From assembly GCA_937889645.1 (NCBI GenBank), contig CALBZE010000069.1, positions 1-64,000 of the forward strand: a stretch of 64,000 nucleotides of DNA, written 5' to 3'. Made by a program: the position numbers and the translations under genes. Each line of letters begins with the position of its first letter. The first letter of the stretch is position 1. Below, one piece after another: positions 33,022 to 40,795 of this stretch. The stretch is from an uncultured bacterium (lineage in GTDB: Bacteria > Gemmatimonadota > Gemmatimonadetes > Longimicrobiales > RSA9). The notes beneath the pieces are model-generated. The model was not told the origin of the DNA. It saw nothing but the letters and a program-made list of their open reading frames with translations, and did no database searches.

Positions 33022-33308
33022 ACGCTTCGGGCATCATCTTCCTGCTCGGCCTCTTCGCGGCGCCCGCCGTGCTCCTCTGGCTCGGCCATCGGCTGCGCGG
33101 GCGCGGCGCCGCGGCGTTCGGCGCCTTCTGGGGCGGCGTCGTCGGCCACACGCTCGCGCTCGTCGCGATGCTGATCACCGCGCACTGGCCGCCGGTCCTC
33201 TGGGTCGAGGGATCGGTCCGCGAGGGGATCATCTTCGTCTCGCTGCTGACCGCGAGCATCCTGGGCGCCGCGATCGGCGCGGCGGTGGCGGTCGCGCGGG
33301 CGAAGTAG
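33018..33308 (+). CDS. small membrane protein coupled to the PepSY gene
   Basis: Predicted 96-residue protein with three hydrophobic segments (IIFLLGLFAAPAVLLWLG, FWGGVVGHTLALVAMLITAHW, VSLLTASILGAAIGAAVAVA). The start overlaps the stop of the PepSY gene by four bases. I do not recognise a named family; the coupling suggests it forms a complex with its neighbour. Confidence 0.7.
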   Translation: MNASGIIFLLGLFAAPAVLLWLGHRLRGRGAAAFGAFWGGVVGHTLALVAMLITAHWPPVLWVEGSVREGIIFVSLLTASILGAAIGAAVAVARAK

Positions 33309-33376
33309 GGCGCCGCAACTTGCCGTCTGCCAACGATTTCGCTACATATGATGCCTTACTCCATGAAAGGCATCCG

Positions 33377-34261
33377 ATGCATCGTTCGATCGAGTCGCTG
33401 ATCCGCGAGTCGGAAGAAACCGGCAAGTCCCTCCCCGAAGTCGTCCTCCAGGCGGAAGTCGAAGAGAGCGGTCGCAGCGCCGAAGAGATCCGCGAACGGA
33501 TCCGGAAGACGCTGGCGATCATGCGCGCCGCGATCGAGGAGGGGCTGAAGGGCGAGGTGCGTTCGCCGTCGGGGCTGACGGGTGGGCGCGCGGCGCGGCT
33601 GTGGAGCGCCGGGCCGCGGCTGCTGGGCCCGCGCGTGACCGAGACGCTGGCGCGGGCGATCTCGACGCTCGAGGTCAACGCGGCGATGGGGCTGATCGTC
33701 GCGGCGCCGACGGCGGGCGCGGCCGGCGTGCTCCCCGCAATCCTGGTCGGCGTGTCCGAATACCTGGAGCTGGACGAGGAGCGGCAGATCGACGCGATGC
33801 TGGTGGCGGGCGGCGTGGGCGGCGTCGTCGCGCAGCGCGCGTCGCTGGCCGGCGCCGAGGGCGGCTGCCAGGCCGAGACCGGGACCGCCGCCGCGATGGG
33901 CGCAGCCGCCGTGACCTGGGCGGCCGGCGGCACGAACCAGCAGGTCGCGACCTCCGTCGCCCTCGCGCTCCAGGGGATGCTCGGGCTGATCTGCGACCCG
34001 ATCGGTGGGCTCGTCGAGATCCCGTGCATCTACCGCAACGCGTCGGCGGCGATGCAGGCGATCGCCGCGGCGGAGATGGCGCTCGCGGGGCTCGATTTCC
34101 CCGTCCCCGCCGACGAGGTCATCGACGTCATGGGCGAGGTCGGACGGAGGATGCCCGTCGCCTACAGGGAGACCGCCCAGGGCGGCCTCGCCGCGGCGCC
34201 GAGCGCCCGTAAACTGGTGCAGATCCAGCCCTCGCGCCGCCCCACGGGGATCAGTGCGTAG
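33377..34261 (+). CDS. sdaAA: L-serine dehydratase, alpha subunit
   Basis: Predicted 294-residue subunit of the iron-sulfur L-serine ammonia-lyase that converts serine to pyruvate and ammonia. The opening SIESLIRESEETGKSLPEVVLQAEVEESG is the standard start of this subunit. The core has PTAGAAGVLPAIL and EGGCQAETGTAAAMGAA, and GLICDPIGGLVEIPCIYRNA with the cysteines that hold the 4Fe-4S cluster. I use the ATG at 33377 (AAAGG upstream); an in-frame TTG at 33320 would add 19 residues. The beta subunit gene follows after 80 bp and a large hairpin. Confidence 0.9.
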   Translation: MHRSIESLIRESEETGKSLPEVVLQAEVEESGRSAEEIRERIRKTLAIMRAAIEEGLKGEVRSPSGLTGGRAARLWSAGPRLLGPRVTETLARAISTLEVNAAMGLIVAAPTAGAAGVLPAILVGVSEYLELDEERQIDAMLVAGGVGGVVAQRASLAGAEGGCQAETGTAAAMGAAAVTWAAGGTNQQVATSVALALQGMLGLICDPIGGLVEIPCIYRNASAAMQAIAAAEMALAGLDFPVPADEVIDVMGEVGRRMPVAYRETAQGGLAAAPSARKLVQIQPSRRPTGISA

Positions 34262-34275
34262 GCGACGTCGCACGC

Positions 34276-34314
34276 GCCCCGCGCCGCGGGCACGCAGCGT
34301 CCGCGGCGCGGGGC
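34276..34314 (+). promoter_or_regulatory. hairpin between the two serine dehydratase genes
   Basis: A 14-bp perfect inverted repeat (GCCCCGCGCCGCGG at 34276-34289 and its complement at 34301-34314, 11-nt loop) lies between sdaAA and sdaAB. There is no T-run, so it may be a processing or stability element that sets the ratio of the two subunits rather than a full terminator. Confidence 0.5.
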
Positions 34315-34341
34315 ATACCGCCGACTAACGAGCACGGAACG

Positions 34342-35007
34342 ATGGTCTCTCTCTTCGACATCCTGGGCCCCGTCATGGTCGGCCCGTCTTCGTCGCACAC
34401 CGCGGGCGCGTGCCGCCTCGGGCTCATGGCCCGCGCGATCCTGGGCGGCACGCCCGAGCGCGCGCGCATCCGCCTGCACGGCTCCTTCGCCGCGACCGGC
34501 GAGGGGCATGGGACGCACCGCGCGCTGCTCGGCGGCCTGATCGGCCTCCCGCCCGACGACCTCCGCCTCCGCAACGCCTACGACGAGGCCGAGGCCGCCG
34601 GGCTCGAGTGGACCTTCGAGAACGTCGACCTCGGCGACGACGCGCACCCGAACACCGCCGTCTTCGAGCTCGAGCGCGCGGGCGAGCGCACCGTCGTCCG
34701 CGGCGCGTCCGTCGGCGGCGGGCGCATCGAGATCACCGAGATCGACGGGTTTCCCGTCTCCCTCGGCGGCGACTACCACACCCTCATCGTCCTCGCCCGT
34801 GACGAGCCCGGCACCATCGCGACCATCGCCGGGATCTTCGCGAAGGAGGGCGTCAACCTCGCCACCATGCGCGTCGACCGCACCGGCCGCCACAAGGACG
34901 CGCTCATGACGATCGAGCTCGACGAGCCGATCTCCGACAAGGCGCTCGAGGAAATCCGCTCACATCGCTGGCTGCACTGGGCGCGGAGGATCGAAAAGAT
35001 CGCTTGA
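34342..35007 (+). CDS. sdaAB: L-serine dehydratase, beta subunit with ACT domain
   Basis: Predicted 221-residue subunit: N-terminal SLFDILGPVMVGPSSSHTAGACRLG (the serine-binding SSSHTAG loop), GSFAATGEGHGTHRALLGGL, and an ACT regulatory domain from about 145 (HTLIVLARDEPGTIATIAGIFAKEGVNLATMRVDRTG). Genes of the two-subunit enzyme usually sit in the order beta-alpha; here alpha comes first. A convergent gene follows. Confidence 0.92.
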   Translation: MVSLFDILGPVMVGPSSSHTAGACRLGLMARAILGGTPERARIRLHGSFAATGEGHGTHRALLGGLIGLPPDDLRLRNAYDEAEAAGLEWTFENVDLGDDAHPNTAVFELERAGERTVVRGASVGGGRIEITEIDGFPVSLGGDYHTLIVLARDEPGTIATIAGIFAKEGVNLATMRVDRTGRHKDALMTIELDEPISDKALEEIRSHRWLHWARRIEKIA

Positions 35008-35052
35008 GCGAGTGGGCCGGGGGCGCTGCGCGTCGCCCGGGTCCCGGGCAAC

Positions 35053-35628
35053 TCACACGAAGCTCTTGCCCAACACGAGCGCGAGCGCCGCAACCGGGCC
35101 CTGTACGACGGCGGCTACGGCAACGGCGCTCACCGCCCACCTCACGCTGCGGATCCCCGATCTCGTCACCGTGGCGAGCCCCCAGTACGCGTAAGGAAGC
35201 ACGAGCAGCACCGCGGTGAGCAGGCCAGGCACGTACGCGCCGAACAGTACGGCCTGTGCGACGTGCCCCAGCGCGTTGGTCCCCAGGATGGCAACGAGGA
35301 AAACGAAGAAGTCGACGGCTCGACCGCCCTCGAGCCTCGCTCGGTCCGCCAACCACGCAGCGGCCATGAAGACCAGCAGGAGCGCCGTCATGGCGACGCC
35401 GAATTCCGCCGTGCTGACAGGGAGCAGCAATCGAAACGCCTCGGGAAGGCGATCTCCGTGGAGACGGGTCCAATCCTCGATCGTGACCAACTCCTCGAGG
35501 TCATGAACCAGGAATACTACGGGTCCCGCCCAGATCACCCGCCTCAGGAGGCCACCGGTTCCCTGAACGCCCTCGGCGGCGTTGGCCACGGCGGCGGCCC
35601 GGCCGGCTCGCAGAATCTTCGCCTTCAC
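35053..35628 (-). CDS. HXXEE family membrane protein
   Basis: Predicted 191-residue integral membrane protein. It has the HxxEE signature HDLEELVTIEDW after VIWAGPVVFLV, and four to five helices follow (FGVAMTALLLVFMAAAWLA, AVDFFVFLVAILGTNALGHVAQAVLFG, LLTAVLLVLPYAYWGL, WAVSAVAVAAVVQGPVAAL). Conserved acidic/His residues inside a membrane bundle suggest metal or lipid chemistry, but the function is unknown. The GTG start overlaps the upstream gene's stop (GTGA), so the two are coupled. Confidence 0.8.
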   Translation of the reverse strand: MKAKILRAGRAAAVANAAEGVQGTGGLLRRVIWAGPVVFLVHDLEELVTIEDWTRLHGDRLPEAFRLLLPVSTAEFGVAMTALLLVFMAAAWLADRARLEGGRAVDFFVFLVAILGTNALGHVAQAVLFGAYVPGLLTAVLLVLPYAYWGLATVTRSGIRSVRWAVSAVAVAAVVQGPVAALALVLGKSFV

Positions 35629-36314
35629 GCATGCACCCGCGACGCTCGTCTCTCCAATTCCGCTACGATCTCCTCGGCCGACATCACCCTCGCGAACCCC
35701 TTGCGCAGCACCTTCAACTCGGGCTCTTGCATCATCGGGTCGTCCGTAGCGCACACGTCGCTTCCGACCACCACCTTGAACCCCCGCTCGTAGCCCTGCC
35801 GGGCCGTCATGCCGCAACAGTAGTTCGTGAGGGTGCCGCAGATGACGATCGTATCCCGCCCCAGGTTCTTCAATATGGTCTCGAGCGGCGTATCGTAGAA
35901 CGCCCCGTACGAGGGCTTGTGGATCACCACGTCCTCGGGTCTGGGCTCCAATTCCTCCCAGATCCGGCCGTCTCGAAACCAGCTCGGGTCACTCTCCAGA
36001 TCCGGATACCGATTCGGCATCAGCGGCCCGGTCGCGGGGCGATCCAGGTACCGGTGCGTAGCAGAAAACACGGTGAAAATCACGGGCACGTCGGCCATCC
36101 GACAAGCGGCGATCAAACGCCGGATCCGTGGCACTTGCCGTGTGGCCTCGGGCACCCAATACGGCGTCCAGCCGGGGCGCACGAACTCGTCCTGCATGTC
36201 GATGACGAGCAATGCGGTCCGGTCCGCCACGATGTCGAAGCGCGCCGCTCCTCGCTCGTACGCTTCCCGAGCCTGGGCCAGAACGAATGCTTCGCTGTAT
36301 GATCCCCCCTCCAT
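35625..36314 (-). CDS. isochorismatase-family cysteine hydrolase
   Basis: Predicted 229-residue hydrolase with GGAGG eight bases before the ATG at 36314. The catalytic triad of the superfamily is in place: ALLVIDMQDEFV (Asp), VIHKPSYGAFYDT (Lys) and ICGTLTNYCCGMTARQGYE (Cys). These enzymes hydrolyse amides such as nicotinamide, ureidoacrylate or N-carbamoyl compounds. The substrate is not evident; the neighbouring coupled HXXEE membrane protein gives no clue. It is cytoplasmic. Confidence 0.88.
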   Translation of the reverse strand: MEGGSYSEAFVLAQAREAYERGAARFDIVADRTALLVIDMQDEFVRPGWTPYWVPEATRQVPRIRRLIAACRMADVPVIFTVFSATHRYLDRPATGPLMPNRYPDLESDPSWFRDGRIWEELEPRPEDVVIHKPSYGAFYDTPLETILKNLGRDTIVICGTLTNYCCGMTARQGYERGFKVVVGSDVCATDDPMMQEPELKVLRKGFARVMSAEEIVAELERRASRVHA

Positions 36315-36545
36315 GCCTCTCACCTCCGAGTCAGACCATCCCTCAGCACCAACCAGGACGACTTTTGTCGCCGTGGCGTGACAGTGGCGATGATCTTCCC
36401 GCTCGCCCTCGACCACAGGCGGGGCAACGGGCCGCGGTTGGCGGTGTCAGTGAACTGCGGAGTCGCGGGTTGATTGTCTTCAGGAGTGCCGTGAAGTGCG
36501 CAACCCCGTGGGCCTCTCGGTCCGAGACCCGACGGAGGGCATCCA

Positions 36546-36845
36546 ATGCGCGATCGCGGATCGATTTGGAGCCTCGCAGTTCCCGCATGCTCGTGCGTTG
36601 CGGCCGCAACGGCTGCGTGCGCTACCTTCCCGGACCCGCCGCCGAAAGTCAGGTATCGGTGCAATGGGTTCGCCCAGCTCGTCGTCTACAACCCGACCGA
36701 CAGGCCCGTCGACATTATTGCCGGGAGCGACAGGATCTACATAGGGACTGCCAGCCCAGGGAGAAATCAAGAGACTCGCGCTTGCCACGATCGCGGCGTC
36801 GCTCCTCTGCGCGTGCGGCGCCGAGCAGACGTCGCCCGAGGGTGA
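36546..36845 (+). pseudogene. small lipoprotein gene truncated by fusion to the protease gene
   Basis: The ATG at 36546 has GGAGGG upstream. An N-terminal signal-like stretch (ACSCVAAATAAC) is followed by RCNGFAQLVVYNPTDRPVDI and IYIGTASPG. This matches the lipoprotein 1.2 kb downstream (PCYGPARLIVRNQTGVPVDV, FIGTAYPG) and then stops matching at about 36760. After that point the DNA encodes the signal peptide of the S41 protease in another frame, and this frame ends in unrelated residues at 36845. Either a truncated gene or a chimera. Confidence 0.6.
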
Positions 36846-37749
36846 GGTTTCTCCCGCGATCGCCCACCTGACCGAACTCGTCGACACCCTTCAGGCGAAC
36901 GCGCTCAACCGAAGAAAGATCGATTGGGCCTCGTTCCGCTCGGCGGTCTTCGCGAAGGCTGCGGGTGCGTACGAGGTCGAAGAAGCCTACCCTGCCATCG
37001 AGGAAGCCCTGCGGCGGCTAGGGGATCGCGGCCACAGCTCGTATCGATCGGCGGACGGCAACGTCGTGCTCAAGGCATCGAGCGGTTCTTGCATGCCGGG
37101 CAACACGACGCGGCCGGAGTTTCCCGCCTCGATCGGCTACGTGCGAGTGCGGCCGTTTCTCGGAACGGGAGCGCCTGCACTGGAATACGCCAACGGCATC
37201 CAGCAGGCGATCCGGGAGGCGGACCGCCCCGATCTCGTCGGGTGGATCGTGGATCTGCGCGGCAACCACGGGGGGAACATGTGGCCGATGCTGGCCGGCA
37301 TCGGTCCCGTCCTGGGCGAAGGCGTCGTCGGGTGGTTCGTCGACCCGGACGAGACCTACACGCCCTGGTCGTACGAGGACGGGCGCGCGCGGGCGGGGAC
37401 GACGGTGATCCAGCAGGTGTCGTCGCCTTACCGGCTCGAGCGCCCGAACCCCCGCGTCGCGGTACTGTACGACGGCCGGGTAGCGAGCTCGGGCGAGGCG
37501 ATCGCGATCGCGTTCCGGGGGCGGCCGAACACGCGCTCGTTCGGCACGCCGACGTGCGGCTACTCGACGGGCAATCGTGGGTTCCGGTTGACCAACGGGG
37601 CCATGCTCACCCTAACCACGGTCACGATGGCCGACAGGCACCTGACCGTGTACGGCGACACCGTGTGGCCGGACGAGGTGATCCCGGATGCGGCCGCCGC
37701 GATCGAGGCCGCGGTCGAGTGGTTGTTGGCCGGCGCGTTGGAGAAGTGA
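36766..37749 (+). CDS. S41 family (C-terminal processing-like) peptidase lipoprotein, start codon unclear
   Basis: A continuous frame encodes a lipoprotein signal (KRLALATIAASLLCAC-GAEQ) and an S41 peptidase: helical N-domain (LNRRKIDWASFRSAVFAKA), IGYVRVRPFLGTG, DLVGWIVDLRGNHGGNMWPMLAGI, and VAVLYDGRVASSGEAIAIAFRG with the catalytic serine in SSGE, then RSFGTPTCGYSTGN. There is no ATG, GTG or TTG before the signal peptide: the codon where Met is expected is ATC (36766), and the frame is closed by TAG at 36742, leaving only CTG at 36748. The gene abuts the breakpoint of the truncated lipoprotein. It may be silent, or use ATC or CTG. Confidence 0.75.
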   Translation: MKRLALATIAASLLCACGAEQTSPEGEVSPAIAHLTELVDTLQANALNRRKIDWASFRSAVFAKAAGAYEVEEAYPAIEEALRRLGDRGHSSYRSADGNVVLKASSGSCMPGNTTRPEFPASIGYVRVRPFLGTGAPALEYANGIQQAIREADRPDLVGWIVDLRGNHGGNMWPMLAGIGPVLGEGVVGWFVDPDETYTPWSYEDGRARAGTTVIQQVSSPYRLERPNPRVAVLYDGRVASSGEAIAIAFRGRPNTRSFGTPTCGYSTGNRGFRLTNGAMLTLTTVTMADRHLTVYGDTVWPDEVIPDAAAAIEAAVEWLLAGALEK

Positions 37750-37801
37750 CAGGCGGCGCGCGACCGTGACGAACCGAGTGGTTCGGTTCACGACGCGCCG
37801 C

Positions 37802-38176
37802 ATGACTGAAAGGAGATCCGGCAATGTGGAGTCGCACGTCGAAGGGGGGTTGACGGTTTGGCGATGCGTTCTCGCGGCGGCCGTGCTCTCGGCGTGCGCG
37901 TCCGCCCAGAAGGCGCCGGTCAACCAGAGACCGTGCTACGGTCCCGCACGCCTCATCGTTCGCAATCAGACCGGCGTCCCTGTGGACGTCTACGCCGTGG
38001 GGAGGCGATTCATCGGGACCGCCTACCCCGGAACGGCGGTCTTCCCGCTCGGGCCCGACGAGAAAGCCGGGTTCAGCTTCTACGCCAATCCCGAAGCTGG
38101 TGAGCGCTATGGAATCCGCCGAGGGGTCACCGGTAGCGGCATCACGTACGAAGTCGTGTGCTCGAATTCGAAGTGA
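37802..38176 (+). CDS. small lipoprotein, full-length paralogue
   Basis: Predicted 124-residue lipoprotein if started at the ATG at 37802; a GTG at 37826 (AGGAG ten bases upstream) is at least as likely. Signal and lipobox: VWRCVLAAAVLSAC-ASAQ. The mature part has CYGPARLIVRNQTGVPVDVYAVG, FIGTAYPGTAVFPLGPDEKAGFSFYA and ITYEVVCSNSK, with two cysteines likely to be disulfide-bonded. It looks like a small beta-sandwich. The function is unknown. It is related to the truncated gene at 36546, and the two flank the S41 protease gene. Confidence 0.65.
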   Translation: MTERRSGNVESHVEGGLTVWRCVLAAAVLSACASAQKAPVNQRPCYGPARLIVRNQTGVPVDVYAVGRRFIGTAYPGTAVFPLGPDEKAGFSFYANPEAGERYGIRRGVTGSGITYEVVCSNSK

Positions 38177-38302
38177 GGTCGGTTGTATACCACCGAGACG
38201 CTGGCCCCGACTTGCGGATGCCGGCCGGACCCGCAGATTACGCCCCCGGCATTGGACGGCGTCTCCGTCTCATCTCCTCACCCTGAAAACAGTGGGGCTC
38301 GA

Positions 38303-39013
38303 TTGCGCACAGCGGGGCTCGTCGGCGGGCTGGGGCCGGAATCCACGGTCGATTACTACCGGATGATCCTGCACCTCTGGAAGCAGCGTCATCCGTCCAG
38401 TTTGCCGCACCTGGTCATCGACAGCCTGGACGTCAACCTCGGCATCCGCCTCGTCCAGGGCGACCGTCCCGGGCTGGTCCGGTACCTCCTGGACTCCATC
38501 CGACGTCTCGAGCGCGCCGGGTGCGATTTCGCGGCGATGGCCGCCAACACGCCTCACATCGTCTTCGACGAGCTGGCCGCGGAGTCGCCGATCCCGCTCC
38601 TGAGCATCGTCGAATGCTGCGCGGACGCCGTCGAGTTCCGGGGGCTCCGCCGGGTGGGGTTGCTGGGAACGGGGTTCACGATGGGGGCGGGCTTCTATCC
38701 GACGGTCCTCGGGCGCCGCGGGATCGATGTGGTGCTGCCCGACGAGCAGCGTCGTGCCTGGCTGCACGATCGGTACCTGACCGAGCTGCTCGACGGCGAC
38801 TTCACGGACGAGACGCGCGACGGCGTGACTCGGATCGTGGAGGATTGGGCGGAGCGGGGCGACGTCGACGCGGTCATCCTCGCCGGGACCGAGCTGCCGC
38901 TCCTGATCCGGGCCGATTCGCTCGCCGGTCTGCCGCTGCTGGACACGACCGAGATCCACGTGCAGGCGATCGTCGAACGGCTCGAGGAGCCCGTGGCACA
39001 GGCGGCAATCTGA
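38303..39013 (+). CDS. aspartate/glutamate racemase-fold protein lacking both catalytic cysteines
   Basis: Predicted 236-residue protein: GLVGGLGPESTVDYYRMI is the standard start of the family. The two motifs that normally hold the catalytic cysteines (xCNTxH and GCTE) read AANTPHIVF and LAGTELPLL, so Cys is replaced by Ala and Gly. It therefore cannot use two-cysteine racemisation. Related enzymes with one Cys are known; with none, a different reaction or a binding role is more likely. The start is uncertain: TTG at 38303 is used, and an upstream TTG at 38183 adds 40 residues of no homology. Confidence 0.75.
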   Translation: MRTAGLVGGLGPESTVDYYRMILHLWKQRHPSSLPHLVIDSLDVNLGIRLVQGDRPGLVRYLLDSIRRLERAGCDFAAMAANTPHIVFDELAAESPIPLLSIVECCADAVEFRGLRRVGLLGTGFTMGAGFYPTVLGRRGIDVVLPDEQRRAWLHDRYLTELLDGDFTDETRDGVTRIVEDWAERGDVDAVILAGTELPLLIRADSLAGLPLLDTTEIHVQAIVERLEEPVAQAAI

Positions 39014-39064
39014 TTTCGAGCGGTGGGCCGACATGATGCGCGGCGGCCTGTGCGGCCGCCGCTC

Positions 39065-39601
39065 TCACCTCGGCAGCCCGTATTCCCGTCTGTAGTACAG
39101 CAACGGCCGGCGGTCCGCTCCGGTCGCGACGCGCTCGACCGCACCGACCACCAGTGTGTGGTCGCCTTCCTGGTACCGTCGCGCGACGTGGCAGGTGAAG
39201 CTCGCCAGCGCGTCCGGGAGCACCGGGTCGCCCTCGCGGGGGAAGTGCATCTGCGCTAATGGGCCGGTGTCCGCGAAGATGCTCGCGAGGCGGCGCTGGT
39301 CCTCGGCGAGGATGCTGACGCCGAACTCCGCGCCCTCCTTGAGGAACGGCAGGACCGTCGCGTTCGGGTTGATCGAGACGAGGACGAGCGGCGGCTCGAC
39401 GGCGACGGGGAGGAACGCCGTCGCCGTGATCGCGTAGACCGTCGCCTCGTCGCGCACGGCGACGACGGTCACGCCGGTCGCCCAGCGGGAGAACGCCTCG
39501 CGCAGTGCGGCCGGCGAGAACGCGCCCGCCTCTTCCGCCTTCGCGCCCGTGGCCTCGATCCGCGCCGAGATCGGCCGGCGCGTCCTGCGCTGATCGCCCA
39601 T
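39065..39601 (-). CDS. flavin reductase / FMN-binding split-barrel protein
   Basis: Predicted 178-residue enzyme, ATG at 39601 with GGAGG eight bases upstream. It has FSRWATGVTVVAVRDEATVYAITATAFLPVAVEPPLVLVSIN, FLKEGAEFGVSILAEDQRRLAS and CHVARRYQEGDHTLVVGAVER, the pattern of the HpaC/flavin-reductase-like family that supplies reduced flavin to monooxygenases. The N-terminal 30 residues are basic and disordered. No partner oxygenase is adjacent. It is divergent from the manganese catalase. Confidence 0.88.
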   Translation of the reverse strand: MGDQRRTRRPISARIEATGAKAEEAGAFSPAALREAFSRWATGVTVVAVRDEATVYAITATAFLPVAVEPPLVLVSINPNATVLPFLKEGAEFGVSILAEDQRRLASIFADTGPLAQMHFPREGDPVLPDALASFTCHVARRYQEGDHTLVVGAVERVATGADRRPLLYYRREYGLPR

Positions 39602-39862
39602 TTTCGTCGCCTCCTCTCGTTGCCCGCTCCACGGCAAAAGCTATGGACCGGTAGCCGGACCACGCCAGGCGTGGTTGCCCGACTGATCCGGCGAGCCTCC
39701 CTGAGCGCGTCGCGCGCGCCGCCCACGGGGCACCCCGCTTGCGTCCGCCCCTGGGCCGTCCCGGGCGAGAGGCGCCCGCCCGCTTCGGGCCGCACCCGAT
39801 CGCCCGGCATCCCTACGCACCGAATTCCGTTTCCGACCACCGGTTCCCCGAGGAGGCGAAGC

Positions 39863-40753
39863 ATGTTCTTCCGCGATCGGCGGCTGCAATTCGACGCGAA
39901 GCCCGAGCGGCCCGACCCCGTCTACGCCAGGAAGCTGCAGGAGGTGCTCGGCGGCCAGTGGGGCGAGATCAGCGTGATGATGAGCTACCTGTTTCAGGGG
40001 TGGAACTGCCGCGGACCGGCCAAGTATCGCGACATGATCCTCGACATCGGCACCGAGGAGATCTCGCACGTCGAGATGCTGGCGACGATGATCGCACGCC
40101 TGCTCGAGAAGGGCCCGGTCGACGCGCAGGAGGAAGCCTCCCGGGATCCGATGGTCGCCGCCGTCCTCGGCGGGATGAACCCGCAGCACGTGATCGTGAG
40201 CGGGCTCGGCGCGTCGCCGACCGACAGCGTCGGCTACCCGTGGAACGCCCGCTACACCATCGCGAGCGGCAACCTGCTCGCGGACTTCCGCTACAACCTC
40301 ACCGCGGAGTCGCAGGGGCGCCTCCAGGTCTGCCGGCTCTACAACATGACGACGGACCCGGGCGTGCGTCGCATGCTCTCCTTCCTGATCGCGCGGGACA
40401 CGATGCACCAGAACCAGTGGCTCGCGGCGATCGAGGAGCTGAAGGCCGACGGGCTGGAGGAGACGCCGGTCCCGAGCGCGTTCCCGCAGGACCTGGAGTA
40501 CGCCGACGTCGCCTACCAGTTCTGGAACGTCTCCGATGGCGACGAGAGCGAGGCCGGCCGCTGGGCGAGCGGACCGAGTCCCGACGGCAAGGGCGAGTTC
40601 CAATACCTCGCCCGCCCCGAGCCGCTGGGCGAGGAGATCCGGGAGCTGGACGAAGCCGAGCCCCTGGCCCTCGGCACGTCGAAGAAGAGGATGAGGATCC
40701 GCCCGCCCGGGTTCGGCGCCGGCCGCGGCGGCGAGCTGCGCGCGGCGGACTGA
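39863..40753 (+). CDS. manganese catalase
   Basis: Predicted 296-residue di-manganese catalase that disproportionates hydrogen peroxide in the cytoplasm. It has WGEISVMMSYLFQGWNCRGP (first Glu ligand), ILDIGTEEISHVEMLATMI (ExxH pair), NLTAESQGRLQVCRLYNMT (Glu) and ARDTMHQNQWLAAIEEL (His), the full ligand set of the family. The C-terminal tail (GEFQYLARPEPLGEE onward) wraps neighbouring subunits in known hexamers. GAGGAGG precedes the ATG. It can remove peroxide from flavin oxidases such as the sarcosine oxidase-like enzyme, though no link is proven. Confidence 0.93.
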   Translation: MFFRDRRLQFDAKPERPDPVYARKLQEVLGGQWGEISVMMSYLFQGWNCRGPAKYRDMILDIGTEEISHVEMLATMIARLLEKGPVDAQEEASRDPMVAAVLGGMNPQHVIVSGLGASPTDSVGYPWNARYTIASGNLLADFRYNLTAESQGRLQVCRLYNMTTDPGVRRMLSFLIARDTMHQNQWLAAIEELKADGLEETPVPSAFPQDLEYADVAYQFWNVSDGDESEAGRWASGPSPDGKGEFQYLARPEPLGEEIRELDEAEPLALGTSKKRMRIRPPGFGAGRGGELRAAD

Positions 40754-40762
40754 TGGCGTATG

Positions 40763-40791
40763 GAGGCGGGGCGCGACCACCGCCCCGCCTC
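40763..40791. terminator. bidirectional terminator hairpin
   Basis: GAGGCGGGGCG pairs with CGCCCCGCCTC around a 7-nt loop in the 42-bp space between the catalase gene and the convergent MFS gene. Confidence 0.65.
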
Positions 40792-40795
40792 TCCC

